DNA from: an uncultured Candidatus Melainabacteria bacterium
GTDB lineage: Bacteria > Cyanobacteriota > Vampirovibrionia > Gastranaerophilales > Gastranaerophilaceae
Length of the DNA: 64,000 nucleotides
NCBI GenBank assembly: GCA_947570135.1
Contig: CANOTP010000002.1
Span: 222,980-286,979 of the forward strand
Reading direction: 5' to 3'
Positions within the stretch are counted from its first letter, which is position 1. Each line of letters begins with the position of its first letter. Below, piece by piece: positions 9,254 through 17,662 of the stretch. The translations under genes and the position numbers were made by a program. The notes beneath the pieces are model-generated. The model was not told where the DNA came from, did not search any database, and was given only the letters and a program-made list of their open reading frames with translations.

Positions 9254-9922
9254 ATGTTAAATTCTTCAATAAAACTTCTGCTTGTGGAAGATCATAAACT
9301 TATGCGTGTCGGATTAAAATCGTTATTTGATGAACTTGAAGGTTTAGAGGTTGCTTCAGAAGCCCAAAGCGGTAAAGATGCGATAGAAAAATTCAAGACA
9401 ACCCATCCTGATGTAATTCTTATGGATATCGGATTACCTGATATTTCAGGAATTGAGGCGACAAAAAAGATTCTTGAACTTAATACCAATGCGAAAATTA
9501 TTATCTTAACTTCGCATATTTCGGAACAAGAGGTATTAGATTCATTGCAGTCAGGTGCTTGCGCCTATGTTATGAAAGATATTAATACAGATATCTTAAG
9601 AATGATTATACAGACGATAAAAGAAGGTGCCATGTGGATTGATCCGCTTGCGGTGCCGATTCTGCGTGATAAAAATTGCGGAATAGTTCCTCAGCGCCAG
9701 ATGTCTAGGGCAATGTTTCGTGAACAGCATGCAAATCTGACACAAAGAGAATACGAGGTTCTAAAGCTTGTTGTTGACGGTAAATCCAACAACGAAATCG
9801 CGGAAGCTTTAACAATATCTTCACATACCGCAAAGGCTCATGTTTGTAACATTATACAAAAACTTGTGGTTGACGATAGAACCCAGGCTGCTGTGAAAGC
9901 TTTAAAAGAAGGTTTGGTATAA
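9254..9922 (+). CDS. orphan NarL/FixJ-type response regulator
   Basis: Two-component transcription regulator. The N-terminal receiver has the acidic pair E12-D13, phospho-acceptor D58 in ILMDIGLPD, T86 (LTSH) and K108. After a linker the C-terminal LuxR/GerE helix-turn-helix runs from LTQREYEVLKL to the end, with SSHTAKAHVCNIIQKL as the recognition helix. Strong ribosome-binding site AAGGAG at 9241-9246. There is no histidine kinase next to it, so its partner must be elsewhere; it sits between two broken pilin genes. Target genes are unknown. Confidence 0.9.
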   Translation: MLNSSIKLLLVEDHKLMRVGLKSLFDELEGLEVASEAQSGKDAIEKFKTTHPDVILMDIGLPDISGIEATKKILELNTNAKIIILTSHISEQEVLDSLQSGACAYVMKDINTDILRMIIQTIKEGAMWIDPLAVPILRDKNCGIVPQRQMSRAMFREQHANLTQREYEVLKLVVDGKSNNEIAEALTISSHTAKAHVCNIIQKLVVDDRTQAAVKALKEGLV

Positions 9923-9930
9923 TTTTATCT

Positions 9931-10230
9931 GCGCCTTATAAGACTTTAAATAACAAAAATAATGCCTATACTGACTATTTTGATAACGGACAATTTGTTT
10001 TGATGGATGGAACGAACATTTTGATGGAAAATTATGGTGGCAGATTATATGTTTCAGTTTATTTAAATGGCTACAAAACTAAACCTAACAGGTGGGGGTA
10101 TGACTTATTTACTTTTGAATTTATTGACGGAGAGTTAAGAACAATGGGTAGTCACGGAACAACTCATTTTGCTAATTTAGAAAAATATTGTAGTTTAACT
10201 GATACAAGTATGGGTTGTGAAAAATGTTAA
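9931..10230 (+). pseudogene. C-terminal remnant of a pilin-like gene
   Basis: An open frame directly after the response regulator encodes the back half of a pilin of the type seen elsewhere here: FVLMDGTNILM, then LNGYKTKPNRWGYDLFTF, matching the family DxNGxxxPNxxGxDxFxF motif, and a Cys-containing tail (YCS...MGCEKC). There is no FTLAE start, no ribosome-binding site and no credible start codon; the frame simply runs out of the regulator gene. A truncated gene or a silent 3' cassette. Confidence 0.7.
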
Positions 10231-10232
10231 AT

Positions 10233-10268
10233 AAAAAAGGGCGGGGCATTTGCCCCGCCCTTTTTTTT
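10233..10268. terminator. bidirectional rho-independent terminator
   Basis: A-tract, GGGCGGGGCA stem, TT loop, TGCCCCGCCC stem, T-tract. It ends both the pilin remnant (+) and nusA (-). Confidence 0.9.
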
Positions 10269-10272
10269 GTTT

Positions 10273-11517
10273 CTAGCCTTCTTCTGATTCTTCAGAAACC
10301 TCGGTTTCTTCTTCAATATCACTTTCGTCAACTGCCTGTTGATTCATTTCTTCTTCAATTTCTGCTTGTAATTCGTCTTCATCAACAACATCTTCAACGG
10401 AAGATTCAATTTCTTCTTCGTATTCGTAGTTGTTAACGTTTTGAGTTTCAGCTTGTTCCATTTGTGAAACTGATTTAATATCAATTTTCCAGCCTGTTAG
10501 TTTGTGAGCAAGTCTTACGTTTTGACCTTCACGTCCGATAGCAAGGCTTAACTGATCATCAGGAACAACAACCATTGCTTCGTGTGCAAATTCATCATCT
10601 GCCATAATATCAACTGATACAACCCTTGCAGGTGATAATGCGTTAACAATGTATTCAACAGGGTCTTCGGAGTATCTTACGATATCGATTTTTTCGTTTT
10701 TAAGTTCTGAAACGATTGTCTGGATTCTGCTTCCACGAGGTCCGATACAAGCTCCTACAGAATCTACTTCAGGGTCGTTTGACCATACAGCAATTTTTGT
10801 TCTGTAGCCAGCTTCACGTGAAATTGATTTGATTTCAACGATGTTATCTTCAATTTCTGGAACTTCAAGTTCAAAAAGTTCTCTTACGATTTCAGCGTGG
10901 CCGTGAGAAACAATTACTTGCGGAAGTCTTGTTGTTTCTTTAACGTTTAGAACAAATACTCTGATTCTGTTACCTGGTTTATAATATTCACCCGGAATTT
11001 GTTCTTTTCTTGGCATAATCGCGTCGGTTTTGCCAATATTAACAATAACGTTGCGTCTGTCGTCAACTTTTTGGATAATACCTGTGATAAGTGTTCCTTT
11101 TTTGTCAAGGAATTCGTTTAGAACAAGATTTCTTTCAGCCTCACGGATTCTTTGGGTAAGAACCTGGTTTGCTGCTTGAGCAGCGATTCTGCCGAATTGT
11201 TCAGGAGTTACTTCTAATTTAACTTCGTCACCCAGTTCAACATCTTCATCAATTTCTTTTGCTTCTGCTAAAGAAATTTCGTTATCTTCGTCTTCAACCG
11301 ATTCAACAACGGTTTTACCTTTGAAGATACCGATTTCGCCTGATTGTTCGTCCAAAAATGCTTCAACATTTTCGATTTCTTTTATTCTTAAGTGTTTTTT
11401 ATAAGCCGCTACCATAGCATCACATAAAGAAGATACAACAACTTCTTTAGAAATGCCTTTTTCTCTTTCCAGTTCTTCGAAAACTTCGTTTAAGTTTCCT
11501 GCTCCGATTTTAATCAT
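10273..11517 (-). CDS. nusA: transcription termination/antitermination factor NusA
   Basis: RNA polymerase-binding factor that modulates pausing, termination and antitermination. The N-terminal domain (FEELEREKGISKEVVVSSL) is followed by an S1 domain (GTLITGIIQKVDDRRNVIV), then KH1 with the family signature NDPEVDSVGACIGPRGSRIQ and KH2 with LSLAIGREGQNVRLAHKLTG. The C-terminus is a strongly acidic tail instead of the acidic repeats of E. coli, so the 414 aa length is as in other short NusA proteins. It lies 21 bp downstream of rimP, the usual order. infB does not follow; a terminator does. Confidence 0.95.
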   Translation of the reverse strand: MIKIGAGNLNEVFEELEREKGISKEVVVSSLCDAMVAAYKKHLRIKEIENVEAFLDEQSGEIGIFKGKTVVESVEDEDNEISLAEAKEIDEDVELGDEVKLEVTPEQFGRIAAQAANQVLTQRIREAERNLVLNEFLDKKGTLITGIIQKVDDRRNVIVNIGKTDAIMPRKEQIPGEYYKPGNRIRVFVLNVKETTRLPQVIVSHGHAEIVRELFELEVPEIEDNIVEIKSISREAGYRTKIAVWSNDPEVDSVGACIGPRGSRIQTIVSELKNEKIDIVRYSEDPVEYIVNALSPARVVSVDIMADDEFAHEAMVVVPDDQLSLAIGREGQNVRLAHKLTGWKIDIKSVSQMEQAETQNVNNYEYEEEIESSVEDVVDEDELQAEIEEEMNQQAVDESDIEEETEVSEESEEG

Positions 11518-11538
11518 TTTTTGTCCTTTCTTATGTTA

Positions 11539-12021
11539 TTAATCTATATATAATTTTGCTGATTGAATATTAGATTTCGGGATTTGGATTTCGGACCCGT
11601 CATCAAATCTGAAGAACGTTAATCCTTCGTTGTAATCATAATCAATGATTTCACCTTTGAAGATTTTTTCGGTTTCGCCTAAAAGCGGTTCTTTTAGTTT
11701 AATACTGATTCTTCTGCCTTTGAAGATGATAAATTCTTTTTCTGACTTAAATTTACGTTCTAACCCCGGGGAAGATACCTCAAGGTAATACTTAACAGGA
11801 ATAAGTTCATCTAAGAAGTCTTCCAGGCTTCTTGTAACTTTTTCGCAATCATCAAGAGTAACGTTGTGGTCTTTTGAGTATAAGAAGATTCTCAAAAACC
11901 AGCGGTGATTTTCTTTTGAAAAATCTATTTCAATGGGGATTAAGTTAAATCGCATGGCAGTGTTTTCGATTAATGGAGTAATCGCGTTTAACACTTCTAA
12001 TCTATTAATATCTTGTTTCAT
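11539..12021 (-). CDS. rimP: ribosome maturation factor RimP
   Basis: Needed for 30S subunit maturation. Typical features are the N-terminal alpha/beta domain with LRIFLYSKDHNVTLDDCEKV, the conserved YYLEVSSPGLERKF, and the C-terminal SH3-like domain (GRRISIKLKEPL...GEIIDYD). 160 aa, normal length. First gene of a rimP-nusA operon; the upstream coiled-coil gene is separated from it by a terminator. Confidence 0.93.
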   Translation of the reverse strand: MKQDINRLEVLNAITPLIENTAMRFNLIPIEIDFSKENHRWFLRIFLYSKDHNVTLDDCEKVTRSLEDFLDELIPVKYYLEVSSPGLERKFKSEKEFIIFKGRRISIKLKEPLLGETEKIFKGEIIDYDYNEGLTFFRFDDGSEIQIPKSNIQSAKLYID

Positions 12022-12046
12022 TTGTGTAACCCTTTCCCTGATTAGT

Positions 12047-12077
12047 GAAAAAAAGAACGGGGTAACCGTTCTTTTTT
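12047..12077 (-). terminator. rho-independent terminator after the coiled-coil gene
   Basis: AGAACGG/CCGTTCT stem with a five-base loop, flanked by A- and T-runs. It lies between the end of the coiled-coil gene and rimP, so it insulates rimP-nusA. Confidence 0.8.
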
Positions 12078-12157
12078 CTGTGCAATACTGATTGCTCTTT
12101 TATTGTAATACATTAACCTCTAAATGTAAAGTCTTTGTAAAGGTTTAGTTAAGATTC

Positions 12158-13816
12158 TTATTGTGCACCAAATTGAGTTTTTATATCATCAGGTAGTTCA
12201 TCTGCAGAGATTAACTGACCGTTTTGTGAATAATATGTTTGACCTTCAAAATCAACTTTACTGTAGCTGTTTCCGTCAGCCCCTTTTGTTTGTGTTTGTT
12301 TACTCAGCTTGGTAAGGACGACGTTATCATGTAATTCTGCTTTTTCACCTAAGCGTTTTTCATTTTTGCTGTTTGTTCTGTCCATTTTGTGAGAAAGCCA
12401 TTTTTCTTTTAGATTCATACCGTCAGAAGTATCAATTTGTCCTTCTCGTTTTTCGTTTTTAGCTACATCGTTGTTTATATCTTCAGATAAATCATTATAT
12501 TTTTCGGTTTCTTCTTTCTCAAGTTTGGTGAGTCGTTCTTTTTGCTTAGTAATTGCTTCGCCCAGTTCTTTAACATCTTGTTTATGTTCTTTTAATTTTT
12601 CAATATCACCTTCGGCTGATTCAAGTTTTTGTTTTGCTTCTTCAAGTTTTTTATCAGCTTCTTGCTTAGCTTCTTTAGCTTTTGTTTGTTTTTCTTTTGC
12701 TTTATCCAGTTCTTCTTGAGCTTTGTTCAAATCATCTTCAGCTTTTTGAAGTTCGCCTTTGGAATCATCAACTTTAGCTTTTGCTTCATTTTTAGCTGTT
12801 TCTGCGGCTTGTAATTTTTGTTCTGCTTCTTGAAGTTTAGCTTTTGCTGTTTCAACAGCTTGTTTTGCCTGTTGATATGCAGGATTTGGTTTTGTTCCGC
12901 CGTTTCCGTCAGGAATAGTTTCAGGTGTACTTGCAAGAGTTGATTCGGCACTGCTTAAGTTTTGCTGTGCTTGATTTACTCCGTCTTTTGCGGCTGTATG
13001 TTGTTCAACTGCTTTTCCGTATTCGGCATTAGCATTTGTTAAGGCTTGTTGTTTACTGTCTCTGTTTTTGGTTTTAATATCAACAGCATTATCAGCATTT
13101 TTCAAATCTTGTCCTGCATCTTTAACACCTTTTTCGGCATCTTTAACATCTGCTTCCAGTTGTGTTTTATTTTGTTCGGCTTTTTGTGCGGCAGCTTCAA
13201 GGGTACCTGTTTGAGAATTCAAGCTGCTTAGTTGTCCTTCTGCTGAAGTTATTGCATTTCTTAATGATGCTGAATCGTTGCAGCTTTGCATTGAAGAAAT
13301 TGCACTAGCGGCAGATGATGAGGTTACTGTTGAGGCAATAGACAGACTATTTCCATTTATAGCATCACCTAATTTGTCGCTTGCATTCTTATTTGCAGTA
13401 CCTTTAATACCGTCGAAGACACCCATTTTGTTAAGCATACCAAAGGTTCCGTTGACAAGTTGTCCTATCATTTGACCTTTTTGATATGCACCCATTTTGT
13501 TGGTTGCCTGGAATGATTGAGTTCCTTGTATTTCTCCAAGTCCTCCAAGACCGACACTCGGTGTAAATCCTCGAGAATTCAGGCTTTGACGTACACCTTG
13601 GTAGTTGTGTTTTCTTTGGTTAGGGTTTACCTGTACCCCTGGAACCCAATTAGATGAATGTTTTGAGTTAAGTTTAAAGATAGAAGAAGAGCCCGCACTG
13701 CTAAAGTTTGCCATATTTTTAGTGGCTTGTGCGGTCACACCTGTCTTACCCGTCTTGCTTGTACCGAAAGACGTGTTCATACCGGGTTTATTCAGTTTGT
13801 TTAAACTGATCGACAT
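12158..13816 (-). CDS. long coiled-coil protein of unknown function
   Basis: 552 aa with no family I recognise. The N-terminal 140 residues are Gly/Ser/Asn-rich and begin with NKLNKPGMNTSFGTSKTG, carrying the short SFG motif seen near the start of other unknown proteins here. From about residue 190 to 470 the sequence is Lys/Glu/Ala-rich heptad repeat, very probably a long coiled coil (EKLKEHKQDVKELGEAITKQ and many others). The tail (YSKVDFEGQTYYSQNGQLIS) looks globular. No signal peptide or membrane segment. It has its own terminator and is a single-gene unit. A structural or surface role is a guess. Confidence 0.75.
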   Translation of the reverse strand: MSISLNKLNKPGMNTSFGTSKTGKTGVTAQATKNMANFSSAGSSSIFKLNSKHSSNWVPGVQVNPNQRKHNYQGVRQSLNSRGFTPSVGLGGLGEIQGTQSFQATNKMGAYQKGQMIGQLVNGTFGMLNKMGVFDGIKGTANKNASDKLGDAINGNSLSIASTVTSSSAASAISSMQSCNDSASLRNAITSAEGQLSSLNSQTGTLEAAAQKAEQNKTQLEADVKDAEKGVKDAGQDLKNADNAVDIKTKNRDSKQQALTNANAEYGKAVEQHTAAKDGVNQAQQNLSSAESTLASTPETIPDGNGGTKPNPAYQQAKQAVETAKAKLQEAEQKLQAAETAKNEAKAKVDDSKGELQKAEDDLNKAQEELDKAKEKQTKAKEAKQEADKKLEEAKQKLESAEGDIEKLKEHKQDVKELGEAITKQKERLTKLEKEETEKYNDLSEDINNDVAKNEKREGQIDTSDGMNLKEKWLSHKMDRTNSKNEKRLGEKAELHDNVVLTKLSKQTQTKGADGNSYSKVDFEGQTYYSQNGQLISADELPDDIKTQFGAQ

Positions 13817-13928
13817 AGTTTTGCTCTCTTTTTATACTCTTAAATATATAAAAACATGCCAAAATGCGTGATTTCACATGCTTTTGGGTTTGTTACATTT
13901 GTTTACATGAATCTGAAAGTTTCATGTT

Positions 13929-13962
13929 TTGCAAAAACCAGTGTCCATGGTAAGATGAACTT
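13929..13962 (+). promoter_or_regulatory. promoter placing transcription start at the der ATG
   Basis: TTGCAA (13929-13934), a 16-base spacer, TAAGAT (13951-13956), then six bases to ATG. No ribosome-binding site. This suggests a leaderless der mRNA. Confidence 0.55.
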
Positions 13963-15282
13963 ATGAAAAGAAAACCGATTGTAGCAATAGTAGGAAGACC
14001 AAATGTAGGTAAATCAACTTTTGTAAATCGTCTTGTAGGTGCAAGACACTCAATTGTTGATGATTTACCCGGGGTTACGCGTGACAGAATTTATTTTGAT
14101 GTTGAGTGGCAGAATAAAGCTTTCACTGTTATTGATACAGGCGGTATAATCCCTGGGGATGAAGATGATATTATGGTTTCGATTTTTGACCAGGCAAAGT
14201 TAGCTTGTGAAGAAGCCGAAAGAATTATTTTTCTTGTCGACGGGAAAGAAGGTGTTAACCCTGTTGATTATGATATTGCAAACATTTTGCGACAGTCGGG
14301 TAAACCTGTGTTTGTTGCAGTAAATAAATGTGACAACCCTGATTTGCTTATGATGACAAGTGATTTTTATTCACTTGCGTTAGGCGAACCTGTGGGAATC
14401 TCGGCTTTGCACGGTTCAGGCGGGGTTGGGGATTTGTTGGAGCTTGTAACGGAAGATTTTGAAATCTTAGACGAAGAGGAAGAAGACAAACGTATAAAAA
14501 TTGCGATTGTCGGACGTCCGAATGCGGGAAAATCTTCTATTGTTAATGCTTTGCTAAATGCTGACCGAGTCATTGTTTCTGATGTATCGGGAACAACAAG
14601 GGACAGTATTGACAGTTATGTTACATATAAAGATAAAGAATTTATTATAGTCGATACCGCAGGAATCCGTAAAAAATCAAAAGTTGATTACGGGGTGGAA
14701 AAATTTGCGGTTGACCGTGCGATTCGTTCAATTAGAGAATGTGATGTTGCGCTTTTGGTAATTGATGCTAAAGAAGGAATTTCCGATCAGGACAAAAAGA
14801 TTTCTTCAATTATTACAGAAGCAGGTAAAGGGTTAATTGTTGCAATTAACAAGTGGGATTTGGTTGAAGAAAAACAGGCAAATACTATTAACAAGTTTGA
14901 AAAAGAACTTGCCGTTGATATTCCGTTTTTGAGCTTTGCTCCGAAAATTTTTATCAGTGCGGTTACAAAACAGCGTTTGAGCCAAATTTTTGATAAGAGT
15001 ACGGAAGTATACGCTCAATGTACAAAACGCGTTTCTACAGGGCTTTTGAATAAAGTTATAAATGAAGCTTACGCACTTAATCCGCCGACAAGCTTTAAGG
15101 GTAAAAGATTAAAGATTTACTATGTAACTCAGGCTAAAACACAGCCTCCGACATTTATTCTGTTTGTTAATAACGAAGAGCTTCTAAAAGACAGTTACAA
15201 ACGTTATTTAGAAAATAAACTTCGCGAAGCATTCGGATTTTTCGGAACCCCGATAAGAATTTCTGTTCGCGAACGGGGGTAA
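13963..15282 (+). CDS. der: ribosome-associated GTPase Der (EngA)
   Basis: Double-GTPase needed for 50S assembly. First G domain: GRPNVGKST, DTGG, NKCD. Second: GRPNAGKSS, DTAGIRKK, NKWD. A C-terminal KH-like domain ends the protein (PPTFILFVNN...). 439 aa, the normal length. Both P-loops and both NKxD motifs are intact. Single-gene unit with what looks like a leaderless start. Confidence 0.97.
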   Translation: MKRKPIVAIVGRPNVGKSTFVNRLVGARHSIVDDLPGVTRDRIYFDVEWQNKAFTVIDTGGIIPGDEDDIMVSIFDQAKLACEEAERIIFLVDGKEGVNPVDYDIANILRQSGKPVFVAVNKCDNPDLLMMTSDFYSLALGEPVGISALHGSGGVGDLLELVTEDFEILDEEEEDKRIKIAIVGRPNAGKSSIVNALLNADRVIVSDVSGTTRDSIDSYVTYKDKEFIIVDTAGIRKKSKVDYGVEKFAVDRAIRSIRECDVALLVIDAKEGISDQDKKISSIITEAGKGLIVAINKWDLVEEKQANTINKFEKELAVDIPFLSFAPKIFISAVTKQRLSQIFDKSTEVYAQCTKRVSTGLLNKVINEAYALNPPTSFKGKRLKIYYVTQAKTQPPTFILFVNNEELLKDSYKRYLENKLREAFGFFGTPIRISVRERG

Positions 15283-15354
15283 ATGTATTTGTATCAGAGT
15301 AACGTTGCCGAGTTTGCGGTAATCTGACATTTTAGCCGAAGAATTTGAATAAAT

Positions 15355-16215
15355 TTACCCCTCAAATTGAGAAAAATCAATAGAGAACATTTGTTTGCCT
15401 GATTTTATACAGGTTTCGCAAAAGCTTGTTTCAAGTGTGCTTTTTTTGTTGTAATCGACAAATGAGCTTCCGCAGCGTCCTCGGTAATCGTTTGCCAAAA
15501 ACGGACAGGTATAAATCCCTGTTGCTGTAAGAATTCTTCCTGATTTACAGTCAAGTTTGTCACAGTTTTTTATATTTTCACCGTCGAATTCAACTGAAGA
15601 ATCGTGCCAGGAGATGATTTGAAGGTTTGATGAGTCCAAATCAAGATTGTTTCTTTCAAAAACAGCCATAAATCCGCCTGTTAACTCTTCTTTTGAAAGA
15701 TTATAGTAGTTTGTTACCGTGATTATTGGGTTGAAGTTGTATTTAACAAGGTGTTTAAGCGCGAATAATCCGTGCCTGTATGCACCGCGGTATCTTATAT
15801 CATCGTTTTTTACTTCGTCATAATGGTCGATACTTAATTTAAAAATAATTTCGTTTGTTGATTCTTCTTCAACTTTTTTCAAAAATCTTGCTTTTTTTTC
15901 GTTAATAAATGAACCGTTTGTACAGATACAAACATTTGTCCGTTTCAGGCAAAGTCGTAAAATTGAATTAAAATCAGGGTGAGTCATGGGTTCGGCACCT
16001 GTTAGGTAAATACATTGAATATCTTCGCCCATGGTATCGTTCAGTGCTTGTTTGATAATATCAATATTGATAAAGTCTGAATTTTTCTTGTATTTTTGAA
16101 AATCGATATAACAGTGTTTACAGTGTTGATTGCAGTTTTTTGCGGTCATTTCTATAAACAAATTATTTAAATTTTTCATATTAATAACTTCTGATTGGAA
16201 TAGATTGCTTGTCAT
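15355..16215 (-). CDS. radical SAM protein with Cys-rich C-terminus
   Basis: The [4Fe-4S]/SAM motif is CNQHCKHC (C28, C32, C35), followed by the glycine-rich segment IYLTGAEPMTHPDF where SAM binds. The C-terminal part holds further cysteines (CDKLDCKSG...TCPFLANDYRGRC...FCETC), as in SPASM/twitch proteins that bind an auxiliary cluster. Substrate unknown; SPASM enzymes often modify peptides or activate partner enzymes. AGAGGAG supports the ATG at 16215. Divergent from the DRE-TIM aldolase gene, with about 105 bp between them. Confidence 0.8.
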   Translation of the reverse strand: MTSNLFQSEVINMKNLNNLFIEMTAKNCNQHCKHCYIDFQKYKKNSDFINIDIIKQALNDTMGEDIQCIYLTGAEPMTHPDFNSILRLCLKRTNVCICTNGSFINEKKARFLKKVEEESTNEIIFKLSIDHYDEVKNDDIRYRGAYRHGLFALKHLVKYNFNPIITVTNYYNLSKEELTGGFMAVFERNNLDLDSSNLQIISWHDSSVEFDGENIKNCDKLDCKSGRILTATGIYTCPFLANDYRGRCGSSFVDYNKKSTLETSFCETCIKSGKQMFSIDFSQFEG

Positions 16216-16309
16216 AATTTAAAAACTCCTCTTTAGTCTAAAACCATGTTAAACATGAATAAATTAAAATAAATTATCCGACTCGGTTATCTGATTTTAA
16301 TTATTATGA

Positions 16310-16321
16310 TAAAATCAATTT
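16310..16321 (+). promoter_or_regulatory. -10 box six bases before the aldolase ATG
   Basis: TAAAAT (16310-16315) then CAATTT then ATG, with no ribosome-binding site. The same arrangement and spacer occur before the kinase gene at 46082 (TATAAT, CAATTT, ATG). Confidence 0.45.
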
Positions 16322-17029
16322 ATGGTAAAGATTTTAGATTGTACAATACGCGACGGCGGGCATGTGACAAATTGGGAATTTGATAATGATTTTGTTATGA
16401 ATTTGTTTGAGGCTGCCCAAAATTTTTGTGTAACCTATCTTGAACTCGGCTATCGTAACCATATTGATAATGAAGGTAAAGGTCGCTTTTACAAATGCAG
16501 TTCTGAGTTTTTGGAAAAGTTTTATAACCAAAAAGGTGATTTACAATTAGGGGTTATGACTGATGCAAAGCGTTTTAGCCTTGATGATTTTGCGGGTGCG
16601 GATGCGGATTTTGTTGATTTTGTAAGGGTTGCGACACGTCCTGACAGAATCGGTGAAACGTTAGAAATTGCAGAAAGGTTAAAATCGCGCGGGTATAAGG
16701 TTTTTGTACAACTAATGGATATTTCAAATGTTGATGCTGACGGGTATTTAAAACTTTTTGCCTGGGAAAATAAAGATATACTTGAGAGTTTGTATTTCGC
16801 GGACAGTTACGGCAAGCTGCAATCGAATGATGTTGAACAGTATTATAATAAGTTAAAGATTTTAGGATATAAAAAAATAAGTTTTCATGCGCATAATAAC
16901 ATAGGAACTGCACTAAGTAATACATTAAAAGCAATAAACCTTGGGGCGTTTTCTGTTGATGTGTCTAAAAACGGAATGGGACGCAACGGCGGGAATTTAG
17001 ATATTTCCGAGCTTAAAAAAGCTCTGTAA
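16322..17029 (+). CDS. DRE-TIM metallolyase (HMGL-like aldolase)
   Basis: Short (235 aa) TIM-barrel enzyme of the HMG-CoA lyase / 4-hydroxy-2-oxovalerate aldolase superfamily. The start DCTIRDGGH is the family DRE motif variant, and FHAHNNIGTAL holds the metal-binding HxH-N. LGYRNH, FADSYGKL and GMGRNGGN are typical of the 'aldolase catalytic domain' subgroup. The C-terminal regulatory or communication domain of the long members is absent. Aldolases of this form are often found in surface-polysaccharide or antibiotic-like pathways, but nothing here fixes the substrate. Its divergent neighbour is the radical SAM gene. Confidence 0.8.
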   Translation: MVKILDCTIRDGGHVTNWEFDNDFVMNLFEAAQNFCVTYLELGYRNHIDNEGKGRFYKCSSEFLEKFYNQKGDLQLGVMTDAKRFSLDDFAGADADFVDFVRVATRPDRIGETLEIAERLKSRGYKVFVQLMDISNVDADGYLKLFAWENKDILESLYFADSYGKLQSNDVEQYYNKLKILGYKKISFHAHNNIGTALSNTLKAINLGAFSVDVSKNGMGRNGGNLDISELKKAL

Positions 17030-17035
17030 TAAAGC

Positions 17036-17146
17036 TTTTCCTTTCTGTCAAGTCCGTAGAAATACTTAAATAAAACTGCGGACTGTTAAAGTGTTTGAAA
17101 AACCTTTATAATTAAAGGTGTTCAATACTGAAAACAGAAAGGAAAA
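17036..17146 (+). ncRNA. candidate structured RNA or small inverted-repeat element
   Basis: A 13-bp perfect terminal stem (TTTTCCTTTCTGT at 17036-17048 with ACAGAAAGGAAAA at 17134-17146) encloses two further hairpins. One pairs AGTCCGTAG (17051-17059) with CTGCGGACT (17076-17084). The other pairs TTGAA (17095-17099) with TTCAA (17121-17125) around a CCTTTA/TAAAGG hairpin (17103-17118). Together they make a neat three-way junction of about 111 nt in an intergenic region. No long T-run follows, so it is not a plain terminator. It could be a regulatory RNA for the LprI-like gene downstream, or a MITE-like element. It belongs to no RNA family I recognise. Confidence 0.4.
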
Positions 17147-17188
17147 ATTATGTAAAAGATTGATTTAAATTTAAAATAAAGGTAAAAT

Positions 17189-17614
17189 ATGTATATGAAA
17201 AAAGTTTTAAGTATATTTTTTGTATTAATATTTTGTTCTGTGTCTGCAGTCACCGCAGAAACTAAGTCAGAATATTTAATAGATAAGGTTTTAAATGAAT
17301 GTACTTCAAAAAATTTTATGACCTCAGGAATGAATCGATGTACTTATGAAGGTATTGATGCTTGGAATAAAGAAATTACTAAATATTCGGCACAAATAAT
17401 TGGTTTGTTGAATGATGACGAAGTTGAAATATTTAACGTTTCACAACAATCTTGGGAAAATTATTATAATAAAGAAAAAGATTTTTTATATAAGACAATT
17501 TATCAAAAAGAAGGTGATATACATACAACTTTTGCAATAAGTGATATGTATGATTTGGTAAAGTCCAGAGCTTTAACTTTGAAAAAATATTTATCTGAAC
17601 TTACAGAATACTAG
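17189..17614 (+). CDS. secreted LprI/DUF1311-like protein
   Basis: Signal peptide (KKVLSIFFVLIFCSVSAVTA|E) followed by about 115 residues with two cysteines and the pattern seen in the LprI N-terminal domain: CTYEGIDAWNKEITKY, then a helix with SQQSWENYYNKEKDFLYK. LprI of Mycobacterium tuberculosis is a lysozyme inhibitor; other members are uncharacterised periplasmic proteins. It lies 48 bp upstream of a GH108 muramidase gene in the same direction, which makes an inhibitor or immunity role plausible but unproven. AAAGG precedes the ATG at 17189; a second ATG is at 17195. Confidence 0.65.
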   Translation: MYMKKVLSIFFVLIFCSVSAVTAETKSEYLIDKVLNECTSKNFMTSGMNRCTYEGIDAWNKEITKYSAQIIGLLNDDEVEIFNVSQQSWENYYNKEKDFLYKTIYQKEGDIHTTFAISDMYDLVKSRALTLKKYLSELTEY

Positions 17615-17662
17615 GCATATTTTACCTTATTAAGTGTTACAGTTTTAATAAGGAGATTTTAA

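Noticed and set aside
12471..13871. Several open frames on the plus strand across the coiled-coil gene
   Set aside because: Low-complexity Phe/Ser/Cys-rich shadows of the Lys/Glu/Ala-rich coiled coil on the other strand; no ribosome-binding sites.
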